In this document: positions 1-11,998 of the stretch, one piece after another
Numbering within the stretch: position 1 is the first letter of the stretch
Layout of the letters: each line of letters starts with the position of its first letter
Source: Aquanectria penicillioides
Taxonomy: Eukaryota; Ascomycota; Sordariomycetes; Hypocreales; Nectriaceae
Length of the DNA stretch: 64,000 nt
Reading direction: 5' to 3'
Assembly (NCBI GenBank): GCA_003415625.1
Contig: PYIU01000006.1
Span: 3,596,001 to 3,660,000 of the forward strand
Program-made: the position numbers and the translations under genes
The notes under the pieces: generated by a model
What the model saw: the letters and a program-made list of their open reading frames with translations, nothing else
Database searches by the model: none
What the model was told of the DNA's origin: nothing

Positions 1-1299
1 CTGAAGAGTTGTAGGGTTGAGATCAGAGGAAGTCAACCGTTCACCGCATCGGCGGAGAGATGTTGACCTAGCAGGACTTGAAGTCTGAGGAGAGGTTGGT
101 GCAACGAAAGCATCAGTAGTAGGCGTCTGAATATTACCAAAAGCAGCACCAGGTGTTGTGAAGCCCACTGGCTCCTCGGTATTCAAAGCATTGCCAGGAG
201 TTGTGAAACCAACTGGCTCCTCGGTCACTGAGGTGATGGGAAGCTCTGAAGAAGCTTGAGTCTCTGAAGCAGTTGGGGTTTGGGATACGATTGAGGTTTC
301 CGATGCGACAGCAGATGTGACTGGGTCGTCCGATGAGGTTGTTCCGCTGATATAATCAGAGTCCAGCCAAGAGGTCGATCCCAAGATATCGGAAATATCG
401 ACAGCGCTGCTAAGCTCTTGCGCAAAGTCGACACGGGTCCCGCTAGCACCGTCGCCTGTGTTGCCATACTCTCCATAGTAGACGTTATCGGTAGGGTTGT
501 CACCCCAAGCTTTCCAACCCGCCGAGTTCACGACGCCACCAAGCTCGCTGTTCTGGAACACGACGCGGGCATAAGTTCGCCAGGGGCGGCCAAGATACGT
601 CTCTCCATCACCAACTCCCGAGAGGGCCGTGACTGTTGATTTGTTGATGACGTACCATGAAGGATTATCCTCGCTGTCTCGACCACTGGCCGTGATATAG
701 CCGCTGCCACTAATACCAATGGTGCAGCTCTCGAACCAAGCGATAGCTTCCTGGCCAAAGATGAAGTCGGTGGCACCCTCGATGTAGCAGCCATGGAAGT
801 AGTGGTAACCCTCGTTGGAGAGAACCGTGTCCTGGTAACCCGAGAACTGGCAGCCGTAGTATCCTTGCTCGGAGCCGTAAGCACTAAGGGCTATGGCCTG
901 AACACCTTCGCCTCGCGAGTTCACTACATTGACATTGTAGACCTTGAGACCATCGTTCTTTGCCCGAAGTGTACCAGAGGAATCGTTGTTTCCTGCCTCG
1001 TCCGCGCCCAGGCTGTGGGTGAGAATGACCTCGTTCTTGCTGTAGTCTTGGTCATCTTCAGTATAGCCATAGATGGTTAGCGACCCAACAGAGCTGTCGA
1101 TCAGAACTTGTTCCTCGTATGTTCCAGCCTGGATGAAAATCACCGACCCATCCGACGAGGCGTCAACAGCCGCTTGGATGGTGGTGTAGTCACCGCCAGA
1201 CTTGGCAACCACAATTGCCCCAGAGGGAGCCGACGTACGCGCCGCACCAAAAGCGCCGGCCACCAGGGACGACACAAGAAAGAGGGAATAGTAAAGCAT
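1..1299 (-). CDS. Pectin methylesterase (CE8), secreted, 3' end beyond the window
   Basis: Pectinesterase removes methyl esters from homogalacturonan outside the cell. The frame is open from the ATG at 1299 to base 1 without a stop (433 codons) and shows no intron. Residues 1 to about 19 form a signal peptide ending near AFGA. The right-handed beta-helix domain covers about residues 25-317 and carries the catalytic set: GYQDTVL (Asp157), ATDFIFG (Asp178) and YLGRPWR (Arg238). After residue 318 comes a Ser/Thr-rich low-complexity tail of more than 110 residues with two near-identical EEPVGFTTPG units, probably an O-glycosylated linker. Most fungal enzymes end soon after the catalytic domain, so a C-terminal module or anchor may lie past the edge. 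The frame is open at the left edge, so the true C-terminus is unknown. Confidence 0.93.
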   Translation of the reverse strand, partial: MLYYSLFLVSSLVAGAFGAARTSAPSGAIVVAKSGGDYTTIQAAVDASSDGSVIFIQAGTYEEQVLIDSSVGSLTIYGYTEDDQDYSKNEVILTHSLGADEAGNNDSSGTLRAKNDGLKVYNVNVVNSRGEGVQAIALSAYGSEQGYYGCQFSGYQDTVLSNEGYHYFHGCYIEGATDFIFGQEAIAWFESCTIGISGSGYITASGRDSEDNPSWYVINKSTVTALSGVGDGETYLGRPWRTYARVVFQNSELGGVVNSAGWKAWGDNPTDNVYYGEYGNTGDGASGTRVDFAQELSSAVDISDILGSTSWLDSDYISGTTSSDDPVTSAVASETSIVSQTPTASETQASSELPITSVTEEPVGFTTPGNALNTEEPVGFTTPGAAFGNIQTPTTDAFVAPTSPQTSSPARSTSLRRCGERLTSSDLNPTTLQ

Positions 1300-4200
1300 A
1301 TTGTAAAAAAGAACGTAACCAGACGATTCAAAAGAATGTTAATGGCCAAACAGCCTTGAAACGAAACGAAGGAGATAATGGAAAACAAGGAGGAAACAAA
1401 GAAAACTCAGCACAAAAGAATGGACAGAGTCAAATACTACAACTCTCTCTCCCCTATACGCATTCCCCCCTCTGTGAATTTTCAGCACATGAAGTTTCGA
1501 AACGTTCGAGGTGGGTGCATCCCTCTGTTTGACAGGGACTGTTGCGTGCCAAGACGACCCCTGCTTGGGGTTTCGGGTTTCAAAACGGCGATTTTCCGCC
1601 AGTCATCCAGACGCAGAACAACAATCAGGCGGTTCCTGAGAATACGCTCTTAATCCCAGACCTGAGACATGGTGCCGCAGGTGACACCCCTTCCACCGGA
1701 AATTACGCAAGCTCTTGGCACTCCGCAAAGCTAAAAAGAAAAGTATGTAATCGGGCACGTTGAGTCTCAGAAACGCGGGGATTTGCCTCGCCTAGTTGTT
1801 TGAGCTAGTTGGCATCATCCGGTCCGAGGTAAACGGTGACATGCAATGCAGGGGCTAGCAACACTATGCATTATGCTTAAATACCACCCACGCGCGTATT
1901 ACCGTTGGAGGTCGACCAGAGTCGTCCAAGTCTGAAACATCTAGCCCCTCGCTGTGTTAGTGAGACCGAAATTCGGAATGAGACGAACATCCACAAGCGA
2001 TAAGGTTAAGCATATACTGCTGCTTATTAAGCTCTTAAATAAGTTACATAAAGATGAGAATATTAAAAGCAATAATCTCTTTAAGAAGTGTGGTTGACAA
2101 GAAAAAGGGAGCTGTGGTGGTGTGGTTACTCGGGGCTTTTGTGGGGCCAATGAGGTATAGGGTAGGAAGTGCCGCATGATCTTTAGGAAATGTATAGGTA
2201 GTGGAAGCTAAGTCATAGGGAAAATCAAGAATGATGGTGGGTTATATATATCATATGGCGTGCATGCGTCTTCTTACTATATTATCTTCAAGACTAACTT
2301 AAATATTTAATTATTAATGAGAAGTGTTTTACATGAAATAGGTCAGGATAACTGTAGCAGATGTGGCCGGACGACCAATTGCGAAACTGAGGAATAACCC
2401 ACAAGCCAAACAGCACAATTGCATGTTATAATTGTGATTCATGTCTTTAGGTCATATTTTCCAGAAATGCCTTCCGAGAAAGTGACGGCCGCACAAGGGG
2501 GCGAGTTAATGCAATGCCAAACCTCCGCTTCATCAAATCTCTAATTCTCTCGCTATTTCTAGTCTTCTTGTGTAGCTATACTAAGTTCCTTGAGAACATG
2601 GCAGCCCAGATGAGATACTCAATGTCGCCTTCACGTAGTAAATCGATTGATTCGCTCACAAGGCTATAGCTTTAGTCCGGATTGGCATGTTCGTAGGGCT
2701 TGTTGGCAAGTAAATCAGCAGAGGCAATAGATGCCATAGCGTCAGTGCACACGCATCAAAAGATCACAATAAGTTTATCTCCCCTGGTCGTAATGTTTTG
2801 TCCCTAGTGCTTGGACCACGTGCCAGATGCATTCTCCGCGGGTATACTGGGCAGAAACCAGACGCTTTTCCGCACTGTTGGAAGAGTCTTCCAACCCCCT
2901 CGAACAACTGTTGAAGCTGACATCTCCGCTGGCCGTAAGAATCCGGCCTGGGCAGTGCCACAGTGACGTGGCACTGAAAGCTGAAGTATTCCCACGATTG
3001 TAATCGCCTCGTTCAGGTGAAGGTGGGATCAATCTGACCTTGTCTGCCGTCCAACCCTTGCTAAACCCGAAAGAACCCTTAATGATGGCGTCAACAGCAA
3101 TATTCATTTTCCACAGCTCTCGTTCCACGTCGTCACTCCAGAGAAACGAAGGTGATTTTTGGTAGCGGTACGGACGCATAACCAGCTTAAGTAAAGGTGG
3201 ACCCCGGGGGAAGGGAGCGAGCCGCTCTCTTGCGGTCGCGACGAGACTCTTTGGTTTTTGAAGAGCCTGACGCTTCTTTACTGTCGTTCTTCACGGATTC
3301 TAATTTATGAGGTGTGTGTCTATTTGCTTTCTCTCTGTAAAGGAGTTAGCTAATTGCTCTGGGCATGACAACTCCTTCGCGTCAAGCATCAATCTGGGGC
3401 TCACGGATATTGCAGTGAAGCCATGCATGCTTGCCATCTCCCCATGGCGGGTCGAGTGTGTCCCATCACCCGTGTAGATGTCGCGTTAATTTTCCCACTG
3501 ATCGGCTTTGTGCCAGAATTAGCGCCATGGCTGTGGGGACCGTGGGACTGATTATTATCAAATAGTTGAAAAGAGTAAGACATCGAGGTGGAAGATGCAT
3601 TTATCCAGTAACAAGACGTAACTAGGCCTAACGGAGTTCATAGTGGTAAAGCATACCCATATCATGAGATGTTCGGTTGACGAGAGTCTTGAGGAGAGTG
3701 CCCATTGCATGGGTGTAAAGTGATGCGGTTCCATTATTTCTTGATGGTAGGTGGAGGATCGCTGTACGATGGCCTCGAACTGTAGGATTTTATGTGGATT
3801 GTTTTCGAGCTTGGCATCTGGAAATGCTGAAGGATGATGAAAAGAGACCAGGCGGTCCAACGCTCAGAGAGAGACATGCAAAACGTTGTGTTGGCGAATG
3901 CTCGAGATGCATAAAAGGGTCCACTTGACTAGTTACGCAACGCAGCAAATTACCATATCGAGTAGTTTTTTGGGTTGTAGGATGCATTTTAGCCTCAAAA
4001 GAGGATCCTTCAACATGTATTCGGGCCATTCTAGCTTATGTCTGTGGACCAATCGCTTCCGAAAACGTCAACCAACAACGGTGGCGCAGTGCGCACTGAC
4101 ACGTTGCCATGTCCTCTCCTGGGGCTTGAGTACGCGGAGCGGGTCATGAAACCATCCCAACGAGTAACAGATGAAATGTCACGGTCAAGTGCAGCCGCCG

Positions 4201-5002
4201 CTCATACCGAGCTGAAAATTGTGATTTGCTAGAGATGAACTGGGATGGTAGCCAACATCATATCCACTCTCTTAGGCTAACTTTAGAGTGGCAAATTGGA
4301 AACCATAGCCAACGTCCTGAGGACAGGATCTGCTCCCCTTAGGAAATGAATCCGGAGTATTTAGGATTGCAGCCAATGCTCTATGTCTAAAAACTAAAAT
4401 TAGTAGTTCAGCATGAGTTTGTAGCTCAGCTAATTCGGACTCGCCCAACTTCAAGGGGAGACGGGACGGGACACGGCAGGCTGTTTTGCAAACCTCAAAG
4501 CAAATCCTATGATAGCAATTTTTATTCTATTGCTTTGCCCTCCCATGGCTACCAAGTTATTAGTATTAATAAATTGTTTCGCAACTGATCACATGATATA
4601 TCACACGCTTGGGTTGCTCACAGCCGCTCAATTCAAGTCTACCAGCCTGCCCTATGCCTCCTGAGCTGGGGTGTGTTTCATTCCATGTTCGACCTCGGCC
4701 TGTAGAATAAGCATAACCACCAAGAGGACCGTATTTCTCTAGTATACGAGGACAATACCCAAGGGCGGTTAGTGGCTAAGGAGGCGTAAATAGCATGGGG
4801 TTCGTTCTTTGAGTGCACGGCCATAGCCACACATTAGCCAGTGGCTGGGAATGCATAACCAACAGCGGGATCGTGCTCCTTGATTGTGGGTAAGATGCAC
4901 AGCCTCTCCTCCAACAAACCAACCAACAAGTCATTTGACCAAAAAGGGAAAAAACAAGACCCATCTCCATTGAATACACCGCCGTTATGGGGATGAAGGA
5001 AG
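1300..5002. other. Gene-poor spacer of 3.7 kb
   Basis: This stretch separates the divergent pectin methylesterase and small secreted protein genes and must hold the promoter of the former. Only short open frames occur. The longest (2775-3179, minus, 134 codons) has no recognisable motif, signal peptide or convincing splice extension. The segment 2000-2350 is AT-rich. I see no transposon ends or decayed gene that I can name. Confidence 0.5.
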
Positions 5003-5010
5003 TATAAAAG
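5003..5010 (+). promoter_or_regulatory. TATA box of the small secreted protein gene
   Basis: TATAAAAG lies 174 bp upstream of the start codon at 5184. The sequence between is A/C/T-rich and pyrimidine-rich near the ATG (CTCTTCTTCTTTCACC), as in leaders of highly expressed fungal genes. Confidence 0.6.
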
Positions 5011-5183
5011 ACAGCGACACTGCAACGATTTTAGAAGAACAAATCAAGCAACTCGGCTCAATTGCAATCAACCTCAACAAAACATTCATACCCCCCTCAT
5101 CATCCTTTACTCTCCCGTGAAGCAAAACCTTCACAATATCAACTCTTCTTCTTTCACCAACGAATATCAACAGCTTCGCCAGA

Positions 5184-5558
5184 ATGTACTTCACCAACAC
5201 ATTCATCGCCACTCTTGTTGCCTTCACCGGCATGGCAACTGCAGCAGATCTGACCTGGAAGGTTGAAATCTTTACGGGCCAGTCCTGCATCAAGTCCTCC
5301 AAGACCGGCAATTACATGAGCGAAGGTCAGGGCTCATGCGAAGATCTTACCGGGTTTTCAAGCCCTATTACGAGCATGAGAATTGCGCTCGGAGAAGACG
5401 ATGACTATTTTTGCCGTGTTCTTTATGGTTGGACTGATTCAAGCAGTTGTGAGGGCGTAGGCCAGCAGATTTATGACGGATTCTGCGGTCAGCCTTCCTC
5501 TGATGGATGGACCTCCAAGGATGAATTCAAGAGCTTCCAGGTTTTGAGCCTGTGCTAA
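5184..5558 (+). CDS. Small secreted cysteine-rich protein
   Basis: An intronless 124-aa frame. Residues 1 to about 20 are a clear signal peptide (hydrophobic core, then MATA-A). The mature part of about 104 residues is acidic and has six cysteines (in SCIK, SCED, FCRV, SCEG, FCGQ and the C-terminal LC), enough for three disulfides. No domain is recognised. It has a TATA box at 5003 and a leader typical of strongly transcribed genes. Small size, secretion signal, even cysteine number and isolation in a gene-poor stretch fit a secreted effector or antimicrobial-type protein; that role is inference only. The ATG at 5184 is preferred because the next Met (residue 17) would lose the signal peptide. 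Confidence 0.82.
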   Translation: MYFTNTFIATLVAFTGMATAADLTWKVEIFTGQSCIKSSKTGNYMSEGQGSCEDLTGFSSPITSMRIALGEDDDYFCRVLYGWTDSSSCEGVGQQIYDGFCGQPSSDGWTSKDEFKSFQVLSLC

Positions 5559-6784
5559 ATGCGACGGCGCATAGCATGGCTGATGTGGAACTAGGTGGTC
5601 AGTCATAGCAGGATTGGAGAAACTGTACGAAGGTAGAAGTCACGATGTATCGACAACTTGAGCTCACAGGGGGGGCGTCAAACCGGAAGCGAGCTTCCAA
5701 GGAAAATCTATGTTTATTGGAAACGAAACATAAGAGGGCATAGACTAGCCTGAGATCTTCAGCTGCTAATATAACTTTGTTACCACAACTGAATTAACAT
5801 CACGAGGCGGGACAGTCCAGGCATCAAACCTACCCGCCACATGATGCTTTCTCTCTTGGCCCCCACTATTCGCTCTCTTGGTGAATTGTGATATCCTGTC
5901 TTCGTACGTCCCGTGCTCAAATATTGATGTCCGATACATGGGCTACCCATGATGGAAGCAGCTACCAGGCACAAATACATGATGAATATATTTCTTAGGC
6001 TCCATTCGAAAGCTTTAGTGACTACCTGAAACTTTGAAGGGTCTTAGATCAATGTAGGGATGCTTACATTTCCGACAGCCTGTGGGTACTTGACCAAGCT
6101 GTAAGGGCCTTTGCGTGCAGTAGTTGGCGAGCCCCTATAAGAGTGTGCGGCACGAATCTCAGGGACTAAATTCACTAAAATCGTTCATATTTCCGCTTTC
6201 ACACTCAGGAAGGTTATTGTTCGGCAAGGTCTGTCCCCCCAGTTGTGACAAGAAGCTAAAAATATTAATTTTTATAACCTCAAAACTAGCACCCCCAGCA
6301 CAAACAAATTTCTGATACAACTATGGCTTTTTTTATATTTTAAATTAAAAAAATGTAACCAAGTTTGGACCACCTAGCCCCGGGACCCTGTCCTAACAAT
6401 TCTGGATCCCTCACATGTAACTGGCTAGTTTTTTTTGAGTAGAATTGTGAATTCTTAACCGACCGATGGAGACCATAGAGGATCGTTAAATTACCTAATC
6501 GCTGAATCATGTATAAAATGCAAAGAATTCTATCCATCTACATCAGGGTTTTCAAAACGAGGCTATAACTTGACTCGAAGTGACAAACTGATAGCTAGTG
6601 CCACATTAAGCCACTTATAGATTTGGAAGTTGTGATATTGTCCATGGATATAAAATATCATAGTATTTAGGCGCTACCTATTTCGTGAAAAGACGATCGT
6701 ACAACAATAAATCTTTGTTCCGTTCGTAAATCTATCGCAATTGCCCTTTCCCAGGACATCCTTGCATCCTGAACCCCAATTCAC
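5559..6784. other. Spacer without a recognisable gene
   Basis: Between the secreted protein gene and the small cysteine-tail gene, transcribed towards each other. It should hold both 3' ends. AT-rich tracts at 6240-6360 and 6600-6720; only short, motif-free open frames. Confidence 0.5.
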
Positions 6785-7047
6785 TTAGCAGCAACCCTCG
6801 TCGCAAGCACAGAGACCGCAGCAGATATCGCAACCAGCCTCCTCGCCCCCACGAATAGTCAGCTGAGGCCGAGGCTCACCAGACTGGCAAGTAGACGTCA
6901 GTGAGAACAACATACGCAAAGAAAGCAAAGTGGCCACTTTGGGGGAAAGTGGCGCAGGGAACATACCGGCTGTTGAGAAATAACATCGCCGTTGTCAACG
7001 GTCATAGGGGCTTCCGGCGTAGGTTCGATAATTCCAGGCATCTTCAT
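6785..7047 (-). CDS. Small protein with cysteine-rich C-terminal tail (two exons)
   Basis: Exon 1 is 6967-7047 (27 codons) and exon 2 is 6785-6883 (33 codons with the TAA stop). They are joined across an 83-bp GTATGT...CAG phase-0 intron, giving a 59-aa protein. The first part is Pro/Glu-rich and polar. The end, GCDICCGLCACDEGCC, packs seven cysteines into 16 residues and finishes two residues after the stretch EG. This layout resembles short fungal and plant proteins with a cysteine-rich, membrane-associated or metal-binding C-terminus (CYSTM-like); the resemblance is by eye. There is no signal peptide. An ATG two codons downstream (7041) is the alternative start. A 60-codon gene with a clean intron and a patterned cysteine tail is unlikely by chance. 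Confidence 0.72.
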
Positions 7048-7971
7048 AGCTAGACACAGCGAGCAGGGACGATAAGTCGATGCAAATAACAAGAAAGTTT
7101 GTTGTAGTAATGATGCGTCGGGCGATCAATCTAGACTGGGCTGAGCCTGTTTTTTTGGACACTGCTTTAGTTAAATATGTACACAGTTCAGAGGATGGGA
7201 GCCGTACAAGCCGATACGGAGTGAAAAGTCCCTCTCCACGCCCTGAGCTGGGATGTATCTTATGACTGACCTTGATTGTTGCATTCTCTCTCTCGGGTCC
7301 ATTGGATGTCAGACCTAGTGACCTCTGCTGGAAGTGTATGAGCCTGTTAATGACGTAGGGTGTTGATGCCGATTTGCCGTGCGACGAGTGAAACACTGCG
7401 ACTCGTCTAAATATTCGGTACAGTGTTAACCAATTAAACGCTATGCAGGTTTGCCTTCCTTGACGTATTTGCCACCATTGGTATAATGTCGTCAGCGTCA
7501 GGCGCAAGCCGGAACTCGGCACCAGCCAACTCAACTGTTTTACATGGTTCGGCGCCGAACAGCCGGGGAGCCGCATAACGCGTAGGCGTCTAGCCCGTGA
7601 GAGCTTGATCGATCATTCTGGGCGTATACAGGTCAGCAAGGTCTGCTATATGTCTAGCGCCAAGCGATGAGCCATCTAGATTCCTTGAAGGGCTCGGGTT
7701 ACTCATGGGGATTGATGCGACCTTCTCCGGTCCTAGGGCCCTACCCTGACACACCAGCCCTTACACAAACTAAGTTCACAGGGTTAACATTCTGGAAACA
7801 ACAATCATCACAATCACGCCAATAAGATCAATCAAATTGTTCAGTTATTGATCTGGTTCAAACAAATTCATGTATTTTGTAATTTGAAAGAGTCGATGTA
7901 TTCCCATCCACTATGTTGTGAGACAAAGTGAGAGACAAGAGACCATGTTAAGAATCTCGTTCTTTACCAAC
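7048..7971. other. Spacer, upstream of the cysteine-tail gene and downstream of the permease
   Basis: Should contain the promoter of the 59-aa protein gene and the 3' end of the ACS permease. A 193-codon open frame on the minus strand (6995-7576) overlaps exon 1 of the small gene in another frame and shows no domain; I take it as chance. Confidence 0.5.
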
Positions 7972-9653
7972 TCAATAGACGTAAAATACAGTAGTCTCAT
8001 CATCACTGGCTCTCAATTTATTGTTGCGACGAACCATAATCACCTTCGCCAACCACGCCAATGCAGCAGTAGCGATACTAAAGGCTGCGCTGCTGGACAT
8101 GGCAATGACATAACGAGGCTCGTCGCTCTTTGGCCAGAGATAAGGAGTCCAGATAAAACTGACGTTCATGATCATTGTGACCATACTGATGGCAATGGCC
8201 TTCTTCTCCTTTGTTTGGCCACATACACTACCGCACCAACCGAGGATTAGACTGTTGACTCCATAGGTCCCAATAGTAAATACGACCATAGAAGCATATC
8301 GACCTGCGGTATTTGAAGTAGCAGCAGCGGCGATGAAACCGATAACGGCAACTGCTTTCGAAATGGTGATATGCCAGGTTCGCTCATTGAATTTGCCGGA
8401 TGACCAAGACACAAGAACCGTAATGGCGCCTGCAATTAGGTAAGGCGGGCAAGTGAGTACAAGGGTGACAGTTGTGTTAAACCCTAAAGTCTTAACGACA
8501 GATGGGAACTAACAGGTCAGAGTTAGCTTCAACATCTTCAAAATTAAACCGATAGTTGAGGAATTCTCACAAAGTTCTTAAAGCCATTGGCAGCAAGGTG
8601 CATGTGCGCCATAGCACAAAAGATCCAGACCATAGGATCTGAAACAGCTTGCTTGAAGCCCTCCCAATTGCTGGTTTGACCCTTATTACCAACTGTATCA
8701 AGCTCAATGCGGTTATAGGCCAGGTCTCGTTCCTCCTGGGTCAACCACCAGGTTGTCAATGGAAAGTCTGGCAACAAAAAGAAGCCGACCATTGCAATCA
8801 AGAAGGTTACAGCACCTTGCAAAATGAAGAGCCATTTCCAACCGGCAATGCCTGCTGTACCATCCATTCCATGGAAAATGCCAGCTGCAATCAGGCCAGC
8901 AAAGGCAGTAGCAAGAATATTTCCTGTATACAGGATGGCAATTCGAGTGGCAATCTCTTTGCGCGTATAAAAAATTGACAGAATATAGACGGCTCCAGGG
9001 TAGTATGGGGCTTCTGTGACTCCGAGGAAAAACCGGGTAAGAAGAAGGCCGATATAGTCCTTTGTTACGGCCGTGAGAGCGCTCACAACAGCCCACAGCA
9101 TCATCATAATGCCCTGGAAAAGTGTTAGAAAGAACATCGAGTAAAGGTAATGAGCGAGACAACGAACCATGTACCGGCTAGGGCGAGTGCGTGTGAGGAA
9201 CATGTTCGAAGGGATCTGACCGAGGATGTACCCGACAAAGAGGATCGAAACACAAGTTTGATATTCTACACCGGTTTACAGGTAAGCCGAGCACAAAGCT
9301 CCCTTAACGGAGATCTGGGGCCATACGAGAGCCTGTGAGATTGAGGTCCTTTTCAAGGTCGTTTAAACGCGCCAAGGCAATGGCGTTTCGATCAAGATAA
9401 TTCAGCCAGTACATGCTCCAGAGCATGGGCTATCGATGTCAGCAGGTTGACTCCCAACGAAAAAGCTAGTAACACTGAAGACACTTACCATAATCCATCG
9501 GTCCAACTTTTTTACCAGAGCAATTTCTTTGGGATCGGTTTTTTCATGGGCACCCGAGTAGTCGATGGCCTCGACCTTGGGGACGGGCTTTTCGGGGTTC
9601 TCGTCCTCGAAAACCCGAGGTTCCATGTTCTGGGATTTGATATTGGTACTCAT
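7972..9653 (-). CDS. MFS transporter, anion:cation symporter (ACS, Dal5/Tna1-like) family
   Basis: Five exons: 9489-9653, 9327-9429, 9168-9265, 8571-9113 and 7972-8508. All junctions are GT-AG and keep frame, giving 481 aa, the usual length for the family. ACS permeases import organic anions such as allantoate, nicotinate, pantothenate or biotin across the plasma membrane with protons; the substrate cannot be told here. Family marks are LDRNAIALARLNDLEKDLNL after TM1, the loop FVGYILGQIPSNM before TM2, and about 12 hydrophobic segments. The tail is short and polar. The third intron (9114-9167, 54 bp) is a multiple of three and free of stops, so its retention would add 18 residues; removal fits the family better. 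No partner gene adjoins it. Confidence 0.9.
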
Positions 9654-11238
9654 GATGCATGAAATACTGACGCAATGCGTGGTAGAAGTAGATTGAAGTG
9701 TGTTCTGGTGTGGTGACCTTACCCCATGGCCATAAGGAAGATGAAAACGACGTCGGACAATGCAATGCCTTTATATGTAAATTAAAACCAACTGCTAAAT
9801 TCTTCGACCAAGTGGACTCTTGGCTAGGCAATCGCTTTTCCTTCCCTGTATCCAGGATCCCCTTCATCTGACCCCCATAGTTGTTCGGCAGAGACGTCTT
9901 CCGGGCGGCTCCGACTTGGCAAGTCACTAAGCTTGGTGAAAATGGCTCTTGTAGGATCTCGCCTGTGGCCAAACATTACGCGACTATGAGACTAGAAGGG
10001 GAACCCTTGATAGAATTGGCCATACTAGCTAGAGGTCAACGGCCGCATGACCTATTTCGGTCAAGGCGATGACATTCCGGCAGTATGGTGTTTTAGACAG
10101 TGGCTACGAACTGCTGCCCGCCCGGCAGTTGGGCTGGAATAGTATTGGGGTCCTGGGTCTTGAGTCTAAAGCTAGAGTCGAAAGAGGAAGGCCAACAATT
10201 GTCGGTCAAGCCCGGTTGACCTCCGCCAAAAGGTGTCATGCGCTTCCCCGTATTTCTCCGCAGAAGAATGCGGGGAAGTCTTGGCTCAACGGTCTAGACT
10301 CAGTCAATGAGGCGCAAGGTGAGCTTAGTTGGCGACTCCACGATCCGTTCCCCCAACCGCTTCCTAGCATAGCGTTGCACCGAGACGGGGTCAGACACGA
10401 TCTGGACTACTTCAAAAGCACTCTAGATAAATAGCGCCAACCTTACCTGAAGGATAACTTAGCGTCTATCCCCGAATCATCCAGCAGCCCGCTGTTTCTT
10501 ATTACGACTCAATCATGACAGAGACACTAAATTGTTAGCCATGCGATGAGCTCCAACGGTCAGTTATATGCAAACGGCGTGCCAGCTACGTCATTTGCCG
10601 CTGTGATAGATCTAGTCTTCAACCCTTGCTTTTCTATCGGCCCTTCTCGCCATCAGCCCTCCTTCTGCTTCCATAGCTAAGGAACCAGAGCGTGCGCATG
10701 AGTCAGTGGGTCGTTTGGCATTGCCCAAGAGACCTGAAACAGACCCCGGATAATTTTCGCATGGCGGGCGCTGGCATTGGAAACTAGTCAACTATGCACC
10801 GACGATAATAATCATTGCATTAGCACCTGAACTTTATCTAGTACCCTCCAAGCCTATTATCATCTTGAATGACATAAATGCGTCAATTGTACTAGAAGAT
10901 CGCCAAAGGAGCTTGCACAGAGTCGTCAACCAATGAGATTTGGTAGATCAATGTGCGTTAGCCAAGATGAATGAATCATCCACTTGATCATCACTAGCTT
11001 CATTACTGATGATGAGTGATATCTTTGATAGCACCGAGTAAAAATTCTTTTCAAATTTACCTAAGGAAGATCTTGAATGGGAACTGATAGGTTGCGGCAA
11101 ATCACGGCACCATCATGGGAAATGTGTGTCAAGCGAGATTAGCCCAACAATTGTCCTTTCCCAGACGTCTTATTCTCTTGCTCTTGCTAGGTCCATGAAC
11201 CGCCGATTACTACTCATGATCTCCAAGAGTGCACCGAT
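9654..11238. other. Gene-free stretch upstream of the ACS permease
   Basis: Holds the permease promoter near 9660-10000. Only chance-like short frames follow (for example 10069-10434, plus). On the plus strand near 11165-11210 a 15-codon stretch looks like an ABC signature region, but it is too short to claim. Confidence 0.45.
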
Positions 11239-11998
11239 TTAAACAATCTTTCCCGAGTCCATAATTGTGTCGATGCGGCGTGCGACAACCACTTGCGTAC
11301 AACCTGCGAAGTCCTGAAGTAGTGTTCGCTGCTGCAGCACTACGAATGTTTCACCGGAAATATAACTGGTCGCTTCATCGAGAAGCGGGATTATGCTAGC
11401 AGTGGCTTGTTTCTTCACACGCGCCCTCGTCAGCGTATGGAATTGTTGCAGGGCCCATGATAAGGATGTCGCTGCAATATCAGACAAACGTGGTGATTCT
11501 CTGCGAACAACCCGAGTCCGACACACTCTAGTGCGCGTATCACTGCATCATGAGTGCTTTTACCCTCTGGGTCTACGCCAAGGCGCATGGTGCCGGTGAG
11601 TATGAGGGGTTATTGAGGAGGCGCACGATGGGCTCGCGAATGGTCTCACGTGGCACCCTGGCAATGTCCACACCATCTCTGAATATCGGAGCCGAGTCAA
11701 TCTCTAGAAAGCGGGTGACGGGAGCCATTAATGAGCTCTTACCACCATCATCCGACAGCTCAGTCACTTCACATCCCGATAAAAGCAGGGGAGGGGGAAC
11801 TTGACTGACCTTTCTGTGTGGCCACAAATGCCGATCTTCTGCCCATGCTCCTGATTTATCTGGTACCTGATTAAACCTCCATTCCAATACGTCTTGTGAG
11901 CCGGCGCGCAGGTTCGGTCCCTGTTCGGCGAGCGTGTCAAGATCAAACATGTATAGAGCAATCGGCAGCTGCTGGGAGTACTTATAGACCTTCTCCAT
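11239..11998 (-). pseudogene. Decayed ABC transporter, second nucleotide-binding domain (ABCC/MRP type)
   Basis: Fragments of one nucleotide-binding domain appear in order on the minus strand but in different frames. First, 11998-11573 has MEKVYKYSQQLP (linker), a corrupted Walker A region (DDGGKSSLM) and IDGVDIARVPRETIRE-like sequence. Next, about 11610-11480 in another frame reads TGTMRLGVDPEGKSTHDA and ALECVGLGLFAENH. Last, 11526-11239 reads TRARVKKQ, Walker B and D-loop IIPLLDEATSYISGE, and RRIDTIMDSGKIV. The frame changes and damaged Walker A (GxxGxGK[ST] no longer present) mark it as non-functional. The transmembrane parts are missing. It is an old relic, not a recent break. Confidence 0.78.

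Noticed and set aside
2775..3179. 134-codon minus-strand open frame
   Set aside because: No domain, signal peptide, leader or splice extension; overlapping frames of similar quality exist.
6995..7576. 193-codon minus-strand open frame
   Set aside because: Overlaps exon 1 of the cysteine-tail gene out of frame and has no motif.
11165..11210. Plus-strand ABC-signature-like stretch (ALARSMNRRLLLM)
   Set aside because: Only about 15 codons, opposite strand to the ABCC relic, and no Walker B follows; probably chance.
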